DNA of 64,000 nucleotides from Helianthus annuus (GCF_002127325.2 NC_035437.2:113106801-113170800), one strand, 5' to 3'; shown: positions 35,571 through 48,102, counted from the first letter of the stretch. The notes: generated by a model not told the origin, from the sequence alone. Made by a program: numbers and translations.

Positions 35571-35703
35571 TATAATGATTGGAAAGGAAATACGAATACA
35601 AAAGAACTACAAGTTTCCAAAAATAGAAATACAAATAGACTTTCTAAATAAGGAAAGTACAAAAAAGAGAAGAATTACAATCTGTCATACTTTATACTTT
35701 ATG

Positions 35704-35723
35704 AAATTTCGTCCTCGAAATTT
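35704..35723 (-). other. Pre-polypurine hairpin of element G
   Basis: AAATTTCG, loop AGGA, CGAAATTT on the minus strand, about 150 bases after the pol end. It is the same element as in A and C, with a 4-base loop. No clear polypurine tract or LTR start follows it; a possible one is TGACAGATTG near 35690. Confidence 0.6.
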
Positions 35724-37642
35724 ATTCAAGAGGAAGACTCAACGAACAGGTTCGGGTACTTAGTCTTCATTACATTTTCGAGTTCCCAAGTAAACTCAGC
35801 GCCATGCTTTCCTTCCTATCATACCTTAACTATGGGAATTCGACTGCGCCTTAGTTGCTAGACCCCTCGGTCCATGATTTCGACCGGTTTCTCCACGAAG
35901 TGTAAGGTTTCATTGATTTGAAGATCTTCGAGTGGGACTTGAAGTCCTTCTTTAGCTAAGCATCTCTTAAAATTTGAAACATGAAATGTTGGGTTTACGT
36001 TGTTGAGTTCTTGAGGTAGGTCCAGCCGATACGTCACCTTGCCAATCCTTTTGAGAATCTTGAAATGACCCACATAGCGAGGAGTGAGTTTTTCTTTCTT
36101 ACCAAAACGAACTACTCCTTTCCAAGGGGATACCTTGAAAAGTACATAGTCACCAACGTTGAATTCCAAGGGCTTGCGTCGCTTGTCGGCGTAACTCTTT
36201 TGTCGGCTTCTGGATTTGAGTAAGTTGTCGTGAATCTGCTAGATCTTGTCCGTCATCTCTTGTATGAGCTCGGGACCGATGATTTGAGCTTCCCCGATCT
36301 CGTGATAACAAATAGGCGAATGACACTTACGACCATACAATGCTTCGAAAGGTGCCATTTGAATACTCGCGTGATAACTGTTATTGTACAAGAATTTTAT
36401 CAAAGGCAAGTGCATATCCCAGTTGGCACCAAAATCGATTACGCATGAACGAAGAATATCCCCTAGAGTTTGGATAGTGCGCTCGGTTTGACCATGAGAC
36501 TGAGGATGGAAAATGATACTAATATAGAGATGAGTACCAAGAGCGGTTTGAAACGTTTGCCAGAGACAAGAGGTAACACGACCATCACGGTCTGAGATGA
36601 TGTCAATGGGGATACCATGATTACAAATGAATTCATTTGTGTAGATACGAGTCAATTTCTTGACTTTGTAGTCTTCACGAATGGGGAGGAAGTGAGCGAA
36701 TTTGGTCAATCGATCAATGATTACCAAAATGCTATCATAACCAGAAGAAGTACGAGGAAGTTTAGTGATAAAGTCCATAGCGATACTCTCCCATTTCCTG
36801 ATAGGAATTTCTAGTTGTTTGAGTAGGCTAGAGGGACATTGATGTTCAGCTTTCACCTTTGAGCATGTGAGACACTTCGAAACGAAGGTGGCGATATCCT
36901 TCTTCATGCCAGGACACCAATAAGACGTACGAAGGTCGTGGTATATCTTGTCAGCACCAGGATGAATATAGTGTCGAGACGTGCGTGCCTCCATCATTAG
37001 AAGCTCACGGAGGTCATCACGATGTGGTACCCAAACGCGATTGAGATAGTAAAGAATACCATCGGATTTGCTTACAAGTTGATCTTCAGCACCAATATTC
37101 ATCTCATTGTAGAGATTACCCTCGTTAACGGATGAGTATTATGCTTTACGAATCCAGTTTCGAAGATCGTCTATGAGTTGGGGACAGTGAATACCCTTGA
37201 TATGAGTTTTACAACTAAGAGCGTCGGCCACGACATTCGCTTTACTAGGATGACAGCGAATCTCGCAGTCATACTCGTTTAACAACTCCACCCAGCGACG
37301 TTGACGCATGTTGAGTTCCTTTTGATTGAAGATGTGCTGAAGGCTCTTATGGTCGATGAAGACCACATACTTCGTACCATAAAGGTAGTGTCACCACATC
37401 TTTAAAGCAAAAACAACTGCACCAAGTTCAAGATCGTGAGTGGTGTAGTTTTTCTCATGAATTTTGTGTTGCCTGGATGCGTAAGGGATAACCTTGTATC
37501 GTTGCATGAGGACACAACCAAGACCTTGGTTAGATGCATCACAATACATGACGAAATTGTCGTTTCCATCGGGAAGGGCTAGAATAGGAGCATTGGAAAG
37601 CATGTCCTTGAGTGTTTGAAAAGATTCCTCTTGCTTGGGACC
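35724..37642 (-). pseudogene. Element G RNase H-integrase part (Ty3, chromodomain type), decayed
   Basis: On the minus strand, from 37642: RNase H ([24 protein letters not shown]), integrase with an intact HHCC site (CLTCSKVK) and D,D,E contexts ([27 protein letters not shown]), then an [12 protein letters not shown] region and remnants of the chromodomain tail ending near 35750. In-frame stops: TGA at 37393-37391 after KMW, TAA at 37141-37139 after RKA, TAG at 36241-36239, TAG at 35860-35858, and more in the tail. It continues across inserted element H into 50161-51864. Not functional. Confidence 0.85.
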
Positions 37643-38418
37643 TGATGTGCGTGTAGTGTAATATATTTTTGATGTATATTTTAAGCCCTTTTTACACTAA
37701 ACACTTGTCTTCACCAAGTGATATAAGAGACTTAGGCAAACATGGCCTTGATTGTCAAGAACTCTTACGATCAATCTTGGATCCCGAGACGACTCACACA
37801 CTCTATGATGGACAATGGATGATGGTGGTGGATGATGGTGTTATGGTGGTGGGGGTGGTGGATGAAGTGTGAGAGAGGTGGTGTGCCAAGGGATGAGTTG
37901 CAATGTAACCAAGCACTCCTATTTATAGGCTGAATAGAAGGTTGGGCACGGCCCCATGTCCGCTGGACACGCCCCCGTGCCTGTCTGTCACTCTCTCTCT
38001 CTCTTCATTAATTGTAATTCGCAATTACAATTAATGCGCCTGCTGTACTTTCGCCACGCCCCCGTGTCCGCTGGACACGGCCCCGTGGTGGGCAATAGAA
38101 GCTTCTATAGGTTTGTCTTTTCTGCTGCTTCTTGGGCACGGCCCCGTGCTGGCTGAGCATGGGGCGTGTTCAGTCTTCTGTCTTCTCTATTTTGCTTGGG
38201 AGGATGCCGTTGAGGGGTCGGGCAATCCACTTGTGTTCCTTTTCTTGTATTTATGTTAGATTTAGCTGTCTTTTTACTTCTTTTGTGAATTTGAGCTCAT
38301 TTAATCCTAAAAATACAAAAGGAAGACAAAAGCACTCTTTTTCCAACATTAGTACTTAAAAAGGGTTAGTTTTATGCCTTATTTGATGTATTTTATATGT
38401 TGCATTTTACACACATCA
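37643..38418 (-). repeat. 3' LTR of element H, shortened to 776 bp
   Basis: Matches the 5' LTR at both ends but lacks about 911 bp between 37697 and 37698 relative to 48530-49440. The join ACACTAAACAC suggests deletion at a short match. It contains a CACGGCCCCGTG array and the 13-bp-stem palindrome at 38007-38035. Confidence 0.88.
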
Positions 38419-40175
38419 AATACCCCCACTCTTGAAGTGTTGCTTGTCCTCAAGCAAAACTCTTTAATATGTGGCTTACACTCCCAAATGGAATGGGTAG
38501 AAGAGAAGGTTTTGGCTTGTCATAGAGTGTCGGGAATCAAAGATTTTTTAGGTTTTATTTTTATTTATTTACAATCCTATTCGTTATGATTTATTTAGAA
38601 CGTTTCATAGGATAAATTACTTATTTGGGCATAACATGCCTTTTTTTTAAAAAATTCCATTTATATACAAGTTCACATACCTCACGGGAGAAATCACTCA
38701 CACTCGGCCGAAGGTGTATTTTTAATGAATCACTTGAGAGCGGCATGGAACTTATTCCTACCATAAGCTTGCCAAGCAATCAATCCTCCTCCTTTTTAAC
38801 TTGTTACCTTTGTAAATATCAAGAGGGCTTTTTGGGTAAAGGCTTGGACTAAAGGTGGGTGAATGGGTTAGTGGTTAGTAGAAAAGGGCGAAAAGCGTAA
38901 AAGCGTCGGTTTTCGTAAAACATTTTGTTTTAGTGACTTTTTGTTTTTTTGTGAAGTATTTCTTCAAACAAGCTTTTTGTTTTAAGAGATTTGTTTGTTT
39001 ATTTCAAACTTCATCATCATTTTTTTTTAGTCACACGAAAACCGAGCTTGTTACTAAAATAAAGGGTAAAAATAAAAAGGGTTTTGGTGGGTAAAAGGGT
39101 TTTTAGGGTAAAGAAATGAAAGGTTTAGGCTCAAAGGGGTTAACTAGGGGGAGTTTTTAGGTGGGTGAAAAGAAAATTGAAAATAATGGTTTTGAAAGAA
39201 AAAGGGTTAGTCCTAATGCCTCCATCATTTACTTACTTGGGTTTAAGTTGGTACGGACCGGGAATGAATCGTCGTGGCAAGTTCTAGAGTCGTAAGAACC
39301 AAGCGGCTATTCACACAAGAAACGAAAAATGAGCACTTAGTCTAAAGATGTGTATTTGTATGCTCAATAAAGGCTCAAAACTCACTTTTTGTGGGAATGG
39401 GTTTTTCTATGTGATCAAGTATATATAATCAAATTTTAACTTAAGCTTGTCATGTCGTTTCGTAATTTTTGTATGTTGGTTCTTTTTATCATGACGCTAT
39501 TGGTTGTAAACTTGTAAAAATATAACCTTATTAATCTTAGAATTCCCAACTTAAACTTTAGACAAGTAAAGAAAAATTGAAAATTTTGAAAAAAATTTGG
39601 GGTGATTAGCGGTTCCAATAGAGTTTTGTGTAAGGCTTGTTTTTAGGACTTACAAAATTTCAAGGTTTTAGCATCCCCCCCCCCCCACACTTAAATTACA
39701 CATTGTCCTCAATGTGTCCCAAAAATAAATTTTTAGGTTGATTAGATGTGTAATATGGTTTTAAAAGCAAAGGTTTTATGTTACTGGCAGTCTGGACACG
39801 GCCCCGTGTTCAGGTGCCAGTAACGAAAATTATAGAAAAGAAACAGAAGCCTGGACACGGGGGCGTGTCTGGTGAACACGGCCCGTGTCCAGTTACCTGA
39901 ATTGGGCGTTTTTCTGCACGGGGTTTAGCACGGGGCCGTGTTGGTTGGACACGGCCCGTGTTGAACCTTCTGTATTGGAGAAATTGATGTCGGGTTGCCT
40001 TGTTCTTGTGCATGGGGTCATGTTTCTCGTTCCCCTTTTTCATCCTTTACCACCATGAGTGTGTTTTATTCTGCAAATTAAAAATAAAAGATTAAACTAA
40101 ACTAAGGATAGTTCCGCGGAATGCCTCCGTGGTGCGCCACGTTTATAAGGGTCCTTGGCTAGACCCAATGTGAGG
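38419..40175 (-). other. Noncoding 3' region of element H
   Basis: Lies between the protease stop and the 3' LTR, where pol would be in a complete element. No coding similarity is seen. Just inside the LTR is a G-rich purine tract (AGTGGGGGTATT, minus strand). At 39780-39965 there is a cluster of CACGG(C)CCCGTG motifs, and near 39675 a C run. Confidence 0.6.
39780..39965 (-). repeat. CACGGCCCCGTG motif cluster, 3' region of H
   Basis: Five to six copies with variants (CACGGGGGCGTG, CACGGCCCGTG, CACGGGGCCGTG), mostly in pairs about 20 bases apart. Same motif as in the LTR and leader of the element. Confidence 0.75.
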
Positions 40176-40677
40176 TTATATATTTTCTGAGTGGGATGTT
40201 TGGCATCCCATGTTGCACCGTCGGAGAGCAGCATCCAAACTTGAATCAATAACCTTCATGTACTTGACCGGGTCGTCATCCTCTATTCTCTTCCCAACCC
40301 CGAATTTTACTTCATCATCTCCGTACCTTAGGGTGAGCGTTCCGTCATTCATGTCTACCACTGCTTGTGCGATGGCGAGAAATGGTCTCCCTAGTATGAG
40401 GGGGACTTCGGTGTCTTCTTCCATATTGAGTATGACAAAATCTGCCGGATAGACAAATTTGTTTACCTTTACTAGGACGTTTTCGATGACACCTTGCGGG
40501 AATTTGACGGATCGATCAGCAAGTTGTATGCTCATTTTTGTAGGACTCGTTGTTCCTAGGCCGAGTCTTTTAAACATTGATGAAGGCATGAGGTTAATGC
40601 TAGCCCCAAGGTCAGCTAGTGCATTACGAATGGGGGAGTCCCCGATCGAGCAGGGAATCGTGAAGCTTCCAGGATCG
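40176..40677 (-). CDS. Element H retropepsin-like protease part, separated from gag by element I
   Basis: The frame runs on from H gag once the inserted element and one copy of its duplication ATTTT are ignored. Near its start is the active-site motif ADLGASINLMP, typical of Athila-type proteases, followed by LGLGTTSPTKMSIQLADRS and a second conserved block EVPLILGRPFLA. It stops at 40176. Gag plus protease together would be about 753 codons. Its role would be to cut Gag into mature parts. Cut off from its start by element I, it is unlikely to be expressed. Confidence 0.75.
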
Positions 40678-40682
40678 ATTTT

Positions 40683-41147
40683 TGTTGGACCGTGTTCCGA
40701 CCCTGAAAAGTCAGCCGAGACAGTTCATCTTCACGTACGAAGGCGGAATCAACGTAAAGGAAGTTACAACAGCTATTCCTTTCTAATTTCTTCTCTTTTA
40801 TTGCTTTCTGATTACAATTTGACAGAGTTCCGTTCCACAAGCAATGGTCTAGGTCCGCTCCAACGTTACCAATGAATCACAAACATCAGGTATTTATAGT
40901 GTGAGTAGGTTCGCTCTAAGGGACATGACGTATAAGCGAACCTATCACTTTGACACTTAAGCGGACCTACCTGATTACCATATAAGCGAACCTGTTAAGA
41001 CCCTATGAGCGGACCTCCTACAAACATATGTTCATATAAGCGAACCTACAACATAATTCATGATTTTGACTTTCTAAACCCTATGTTGACCTATATTGAC
41101 CTAAGACTTGATGTAGACGAAGTCAACAGACATTCCGTGCACTAACG
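40683..41147 (-). repeat. 3' LTR of element I (465 bp)
   Basis: Minus-strand start reads CGTTAGTGCACGG where the 5' LTR has TGTTAGTG. It is preceded by the purine tract AAGGGGGAGTC and ends ACGGTCCAACA. It contains five direct and two inverted copies of the GCGRACC motif. Confidence 0.9.
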
Positions 41148-43090
41148 GACTCCCCCTTGGATGTTGACGTAGTCTTCAGCAGTCTTCAGCTCCTGAGTCT
41201 TCGGTCTTAGTCTTTTCTTCAACTCTCTGTCTTCACATCATTCAATCTTTCTTCACAGGTTTTAGGATCATTACCGGACTCTGACTTTCATCTTCCCTTT
41301 GACTATTGATCCAGACTCCCCTCCTTTCATTGACTCCCCCTCTCAATATGCTAGAATCTGAAATATCTGGTTCAAGCTTTGACAGTTAGCTTCCGTTGGG
41401 AATGATAAAGTCCAAACCTTTTTATCCTGCACATTCTCTACCTCAACATAAGTTTCACAAATTTATGACAACTGAATTAGTAAACTCACTGGTAGACATC
41501 ATTTACAGCAAATATATTAGTTACATCAAGTTCAAATGAATGACCTTGATTAACTAACCTCACAATCTTTCAAAATATTTGTATATGACATTCAAAGAAT
41601 TTTTAACACAATTTCCCAATCCTGTTCATCATGTTTAGCACTCGAATTTTGAATATTAGCTCTTCAACATCAGTTGTCAAAAATCTTTTTGACTTTTCAA
41701 AAATTTATGCTAAAACACTCCAAAAATCTTTTTGGATTTTTTTTTTATGAATGAAATGCAGTAAACAAATATATACAAATAATATTTTTGTGAGTTTGTG
41801 TAAGAGGATCATATCAGCTATCGACTAGACACTAGCACCGTTAAGCTGTTATTTCATTTTAAGCTTTTAAACAGTTTGCATTGATTGTCGATATATTGAT
41901 CCACTAAAATTCTCACAAAATGTTCAACCTGTTCGGGATACAGATTTAGTGTTTTAGAACTTAAACATCTACCTATGTCCCACCTCAGTATATACTCCCG
42001 TATCCAGATCCCAGTATTCAGTCTTATAGGTGAGTATACCACTGCTGATATCTGTTAAGGGGTTATGTGCGAGGGTCATGAGAGCTCAGGTCGATACTTC
42101 CGTATACGCAGAGAGATGACGGCTTCGACTTTAAGTGGGTCCCCTTTAGAGGATCTTTTGTTACAACAGCAAAGATTATCAATTTTATTGTTTAATCAAA
42201 TTGCTGAGGGCGAGCTTGTATTTCAAAGCTTTTTGCAGAAAGTATTATCTGGGGACTAGGTCAGTACTTCCATACAGCAGAAGTCCCGGGATAATACTCC
42301 AGATATCACTGAGCATAAAGACCTAGTATCTCAGAATACGGGACCCTTCAAACAGGATTTCAGGGGTTACATATATATCCTGGAGGTGTTCCCCACGTAG
42401 ACGCAAGTGAAATTTATGTTTATATCCCAAACTGATCTACTAATTCTGTGAAAACCTATCGACACATCTTTAGCGAGACTGCTTAATTGCATTTATACAT
42501 TACAAATCTTTAGCGTACTATTCCAGTCTAGCTGATGTACTATCATTTCCCCTATTTGCACCAAAACTCATTTTTAATTTTTCAATGTTTTTGGTATTTT
42601 CAAATTTTCTAATTTTTTTTTTAATTTTTCTCCCCCTAAAATCAAAATATGTTTCAATTTTGATTTTCAAGGAAAATTTGAAAGTTGTACAAATAAAATG
42701 ACAAACTGATATCGAATCACTTCAATTCGCCATTCATTTGGCATAAATAATCAGAACTCCCCCTGACAACAAACTATTTTCCCATTTAGATTTCAAAACA
42801 CTTAAGTTTGTTTTAATCAAAATGGTTTTTCTGGAAAATTAGTTTTGTGTGTCATTTCACAAATTCAGGGTTCTTTCATCACCTTGTTTTCTTCCTCCAC
42901 ATGACAGATTTAACAATTTCAGTTTTAGATCTCAAACACCATTTGTAGAAAATCAAGTACAACTTAATGTCCCTGATTAGTCTTCTGTAATTTGAAATAT
43001 CATAGTTACCAACCTGTGAATTTCTCAAGAAAGATGTCGATACCTGTTCCACACTTACCAACCTGGGAACTCCAGCAAGTCAGGTTTTTT
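41148..43090 (-). other. Conserved noncoding 3' region of element I
   Basis: No coding frame above background. Blocks recur in J and K at matching order: the segment near 41990-42160 (GAGAGCTCAGGTCGATACTT, ACGCAGAGAGATGACGGCTT), the segment near 42270-42340 (AGTCCCGGGATAATACTCCA), and TGATGTACTATCATTT at 42534. It is rich in ACTCCCCCT on the plus strand. Confidence 0.65.
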
Positions 43091-45253
43091 TCATTTGAAA
43101 AGATCCACCCAAGCCTGACCAGCCTTGGGTTTGATGGTTTTTACCTCAACAAAAGGCTCTTCTGGTTTTGACACACCAGAATCATTGCCTGAGTGTGGCT
43201 TGTCTGACTTTGACCTGTCAGATTCATCGCCTACACTTTTCTTTTTCTCCTTTTTCTCTTTTGTCCTCAAATTTGTATCTGATGAAACCGTCTTGCTTGA
43301 CTTTGCAATCGAGTGAATCGTTTCATCAGAACTTTTATTTGAACCAACTGGTGAACCCGAGGACAAAATCCTTTCCAGATATTCTCTGGCCTTCTTCCTC
43401 TTCTTTCGCAGTCTGTCTTTTTGCCCCTGAGAAAGCTTTACTTTTGTTTCCTGAACTTTAGGTTCTTGAACCTTCCGTTCTTTGGGCTTGACGTTGACTG
43501 GTTTCTTTGCCGTTCTTTGAGATTCAACCCTCGATCTTCCCATCGATCTCCTTGGGCAATCTCTGGCAATGTGGCCTCTGATTTGACAATTAAAGCATCT
43601 TCTCGTCTCATAATTCCATCTTTGGTAGTTAACAGCAATGTGTCCTTGATAACCACAGTTGTAACACACCTTGTTATCATACCATGTACCACCTTCACAC
43701 CAAACGCTCAGATCATAGCATTGTCTGGCTTTGTGGTAATCATCACTCCTTCGAAAAACTGGATTTGACTTTGAAGCACTATGGTCAAACCTGCACCACT
43801 TATTACCAACATTTTGTGAATTTTCATTTTTAAATTTTTGTAACTTTTTATAATGATTGGATGACTTATCTGATGAACTTTTATTTTCATTTTTAGACTT
43901 TTTCAAATTTTTATCTTTTTGTTTCTGTTCTGCATTCTTCTTAACAGGTTTTTGCTTTGAGCATTCACCTATTTCAGTAGATTGCAAAACAGTCTTTTGA
44001 AATTTTTCTTGTAAATCTAAAAATATTTTTCTTTTCTTTTCTTTTTCATCATCAGATATTTCATCACAATCTTCAATTTTGACTTTGTCAAAATTTGTGA
44101 CCTTGTCACTTATTGGAACAGAGTTGATTGGTTTTGGACAAGGAAAATTCAACCTGTCTGATGACGTCACAAAACCTTTCAACTTCTTTTCAAGTTCCTC
44201 AATCTTGATTCTTGAATTCTCAGCTTCATTTTCAAGCTGAGATATTCTTTCAAGATGAGACTTGATTGATTTTTCATTTTCAATTTTAAGATTTTCAAGA
44301 ACAGATTTTTCATTTTCCAAACCATTTAACTGTTCTTGAAATCTTGTTTCATTTTCTTTTAGATTTTTGTTTTCCAGTTTCATCCAGAAATCTTCATCTT
44401 CTGAAGATTTTCTTTTGTTTTCAAAAACTTTTTCATTTTCTTTCAAAATTTTGTTTTCTAATGATAAACTTTCAACAATCTTTAAAAGTTTGTCATTATC
44501 AGATCTCAATTTTTCACAGTTCAGGCGCAAACTCAAAATCTGTTCATCATCAGCTTTTTTCTCGATCTTCAGAGTATCGTTTTCCAATGTCAAACTCTCC
44601 ACCTCCTTCAAGAGTTTCACACTAGCTTCTTAAGATTTTTCGCATTCCGAGCATTTTCCTTTCATCTTTTCACCTTCAGCTTCTTTCTTTGTTTCCATTT
44701 TGTATGTACCTGCACAAAAAATTTTAACAAAATCAAGAGGATTCGAACTTTCATCAATATAAAAACCCCTCTTAATATCGTATCTCATATTATTTTTTGC
44801 TACAAGACACACATCGATTCGTTTTTTCATTTCAATGATTACATTCAAATCTATCTTTCCTGATTCTTCTTTTATCTCATCCAATAATTTCCTTTTATTT
44901 GAATTTTCATGAAGCCTATGATTTGTTATTGTATTGATGAAACTTCTTAAATCATAGCGTGATAAACTAGAATCCCGTTTTAGTCCATTCACGAATTTAT
45001 CCCGCTCCAAAGATAAAGCATCAACAAATTTTAAAATTCATTCATCATTTGAATGCCAAACCTTATGTTTTTCTAATTTGATGATTAACTCATAAAACCT
45101 TTCTTTCAACATCTCTATCGATTCATTCTTCATACATAAGAAATTTTTGTATCTTTTTACATAAACATCCTTACCATATTTCATCTCATACCAAGCTTCC
45201 TTAGTCCAGTTATTCAAATTTTCAAGATTTTTGTTTTCTTGTTCATCAAACAT
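43091..45253 (-). pseudogene. Gag of element I: UBN2-like N-part, coiled coil, zinc knuckles
   Basis: One gag frame starting at ATG 45253 (MFDEQENKN), with stops TGA 45040-45038 and TAA 44632-44630; the largest open piece is 43091-44620 (509 codons). The N-terminal third (WTKEAWYEMKYGKD, SIEMLKERFYELIIKL, RDSSLSRYDLRSF) resembles copia-type Gag. The middle is a long Glu/Lys/Leu/Asn coiled coil. Then come two CCHC knuckles, CYNCGYQGHIAVNY (last Cys is Tyr, codon 43627-43625) and CFNCQIRGHIARDC (intact), a Lys-rich part, and the ending GQAWVDLFK. Gag would package RNA. Both stops and the Cys-to-Tyr change can arise by C-to-T or G-to-A. Confidence 0.75.
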
Positions 45254-45339
45254 TTTTGCCAAGTTTTGTACAATCAAACAAGATCACTTAAAATAACAAT
45301 CACAATGAACACTCGAGCGAAATCAAAACTATCAGCTAT

Positions 45340-45660
45340 TGTGACAAATAAGCGGACCAGGTTATATCCAAATAGGCGGACCTGGTAAGTATCAGTTCGA
45401 GCGAACCAACACTTGTTCAAATAAGCGAACTGAATTATGTTCGGATGAGCGAATCTACAAGGTTTGTTCGAGCGGACCTACTTTGTTTGTTCGAGCGAAC
45501 CGGAGTATGTACGTTTGAGCGAACCTCACAAATGTCAATATAAGCGGATCTGATGATCAAAAGAGCGAATCAGGTAATATCCGTTCGAGCGGACCTGATG
45601 AGCGAATCTATGATTTTCGAGCGAACCTGTCGATGTCTGTAAAAGCGGATCTCACAATTT
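45340..45660 (-). repeat. Leader motif array of element I (RAGCGRAYC)
   Basis: Fourteen same-direction copies, as read on the plus strand, between the primer-binding site and gag: AAGCGGACC, GAGCGAACC, AAGCGAACT, GAGCGAATC and similar, spaced 12-35 bases apart with unrelated spacers. Six copies read CGGA and eight CGAA. Confidence 0.85.
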
Positions 45661-45860
45661 ACCCAATTTTAACCATTTTTAAGCCGAGTTTTAACCTAAA
45701 ACTTTCTAGGGTTTGTTAATTGTATGTTCCGCACGTAATACTCAAAAATCAGACAATTTCAACCGTAGGAACCACTTCAAATCGAAAAAGTATGAAAGAA
45801 AGAGAGTAGAAATCAGAGAATTTGATAGAATCAAGATGTAGTAGTATGAACTCCTCGTCC

Positions 45861-45875
45861 TGAGCTTTGATACCA
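45861..45875 (-). other. Primer-binding site of element I
   Basis: TGGTATCAAAGCTCA on the minus strand, two bases inside the 5' LTR end. Initiator Met-tRNA type. Confidence 0.8.
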
Positions 45876-45877
45876 CT

Positions 45878-46342
45878 TGTTGGACCGTGTTCCGACCTTG
45901 AAAAGTCAGCCGAGACAGTTCATCTTCACGTACGAAGGCGGAATCAACGTAAATGAAGTTACAACAGCTATTCCTTTCTAATTTCTTCTCTTTTATTGCT
46001 TTCTGATTACAATTTGACAGAGTTCCGTTCCACAAGCAATGGTCTAGGTCCGCTCCAACGTTACCAATGAATCACAAACATCAGGTATTTATAGTGTGAG
46101 TAGGTTCGCTCTAAGGGACATGACGTATAAGCGAACGTATCACTTTGACACTTAAGCGGACCTACCTGATTACCATATAAGCGAACCTGTTAAGACCCTA
46201 TGAGCGGACCTCCTACAAACATATGTTCATATAAGCGAACCTACAACATAATTCATGATTTTGACTTTCTAAACCCTATGTTGACCTATATTGACCTAAG
46301 ACTTGATGTAGACGAAGTCAACAGACATTCCGTGCACTAACA
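45878..46342 (-). repeat. 5' LTR of element I (465 bp) with TATA box and motif array
   Basis: Minus strand from TGTTAGTGCACGG to ACGGTCCAACA. A TATAAATA box lies at 46093-46086. The five direct GCGRACC motifs lie at about 46125-46245, directly upstream of the box on the transcribed strand; inverted copies lie near 46048 and 46101. U3 is therefore roughly 46342-46065. Confidence 0.88.
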
Positions 46343-48102
46343 ATTTTCTTTTGGGGAAGTTTGTTGAGTACGAGGGCAGAGCATTCTTCGCCTAAGTTAA
46401 CCAATTGCAAGGTTTCAATTTTCTTTTTATGAGTGAGGAAATCCCTCATGAACTTAGAGTATTTGGGCATTTGGGTTAGGACATCAATAAAAGGAATATT
46501 GACATGCAATTGTTTTAATAGACTTTCGAATTTTGCGAATTGCTCATTGGTCTTTTGACGAATTAACCTACCGGGGTACGGAACTCGAGGAGCCATGGTA
46601 GGCTCTGATGATGGAGGGGAGTTCTTCTCCTGCAGAGGCGGGGGTACAGTCTCTTCTATCGGCGGTGGTGCTTCCGCAGGCCCCACGGTGCGGTTTCGTA
46701 AAGTGATGAGATGAACTTGCGCTTTTGGGTTTGTTTCGGTATTGCTTGGTAATGCACCTTGTGGTCTCTCGGAAAAATTTTGAGCTAGTTGATTTAATTG
46801 TTTTTCTATGTTTTGAATACTAGCTTGTTGGTTTCTAAAATTTGATTCTAATTGTAGAAACCTTTCCGAGTTTTTCTTTTCAGCGTCGGAGATGAGGCGA
46901 GATACAGTATCTTCAAGCCTTTCTCGTCCACCTTGTTGTTGAGTGAAATTTTGTGACTCATTTCTTGGTTGTTGAAAGTTTGTTCGTTGGGCTGGTTGGT
47001 TACTACCATCGCTGGGCTCTCTCCAACCAAGGTTAGGGTGGTTTCGCCATCCTTGGTTGTAAGTGCCCGTTGGAGGACCCGACGGCCTACGTCTATTTTC
47101 AATGTAGCTAACCGACTCTTGTTGATCGTCTGTTTCTTTCATACAACTCCAATTTTCATGTGGCCCACCCCACCCTTCACAAGCCATAACCGAGATTGTT
47201 TTTGTCATTTCCAATTTTTTTATTTTTGAAGAAAGAGCCTCGATTTGGGCTTGTAAAGAAGTGCTTTCATCAACCTTATGGGCGCTCGGGGCAATAGATT
47301 TATTGCCTCGGGGAGTGTGCCACTGAAAATTGGTTTGAGCAATTTCCTCAATTTGGTTATATATTTCATGCAGGCGGCGATTACCTAAAAGTTCCCCGGA
47401 GCTAGAATCAAGTGTCTGCCTTGTGTGTGGCAACAACCCATTATAGAAGGTGGATACTTGTTGCCATATCGCAAGGTCGTGATGTGGACACTTTCGCAAT
47501 ATCTCCTTGAACCTTTCCCAAGTTTCATATAAGGATTCCCCATCCTCTTGTGGATATGTATTAATTTCAGTCATTAATTTAGCCGTTTTAGCGGGAGGGA
47601 AATACTTATATAGAAATTTTTGGGCTAGTTCATCCCAGGTGTTTACCGATCCAGCTGGGAGGGCGTTGAGCCAAGCTTTTGCTCGGTCTTTTAATGAGAA
47701 AGGAAACATTCGAAGGCGGATGGCATCATTTGATGCTCCATTGATCCGAAAAGTATCACATATTTCTAAGAAATTAGTAATATGTAGATGGGGATCCTCG
47801 TCCGCAAGCCCATGGAAGGTTGCGGAGTTTTGGAGCATTTGTATCAAATGCGGCCGAAGTTCGAAGTTATTGGCTTCAACATTCGGTGCGTTGATAGCGG
47901 CGCCTAGGTTACCTACGGTGGGTCGTAGATAATCCATGAGGGTACGTTGGTCCGCCATTGGAAGTGGATTCCCCGAAACTTTCTCTTGGTTCTTGGCTTT
48001 TAGTCTTTTTCTGAGAAAGCGTTCGGGTTCTTCTAGAGGTTCTTTTATGTCCTTATTAGAACTAGAGCTCATACACTTCGTAGGGGTGACGTCTGGTTCC
48101 AA
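46343..48102 (-). CDS. Element H Gag (Athila-type Ty3), broken by element I
   Basis: 586 codons from ATG 48102 to the insertion point; the frame then reads into the LTR of I and ends at 46318. Residues about 60-300 are the retrotransposon gag domain (FLEICDTFRINGASNDAIRL, RAKAWLNALPAGSVNTWDEL, ESLYETWERFKEILRKCPHH). A Cys/His stretch CEGWGGPHENWSC near 310 may be a knuckle-like motif. Then come a Gln/Asn-rich linker, a coiled segment, and the block LHVNIPFIDVLTQMPKYSKF, which marks the Gag-protease boundary of the Athila/Tat branch. No frame damage other than the insertion. Confidence 0.85.

Larger units (their letters stand above)
40683..46342 (-). mobile_element. Gag-only Ty1-like element I, inserted in H gag-protease
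   Basis: 5,660 bp, TSD ATTTT on both sides (40678-40682, 46343-46347). The LTRs are 465 bp each with about four differences by eye. It has a primer site for initiator Met-tRNA, a long Gag with coiled coil and two zinc knuckles, and no protease, integrase or RT. About 1.9 kb between the gag stop and the 3' LTR is noncoding and resembles that of J and K. It belongs with the plant non-autonomous gag-bearing elements often called TR-GAG. Confidence 0.88.

Noticed and set aside
36239..37102. Possible domesticated integrase gene (287 open codons)
   Set aside because: It is flanked in frame by RNase H and a chromodomain remnant of G with stops on both sides; just the longest open piece of a decayed element.
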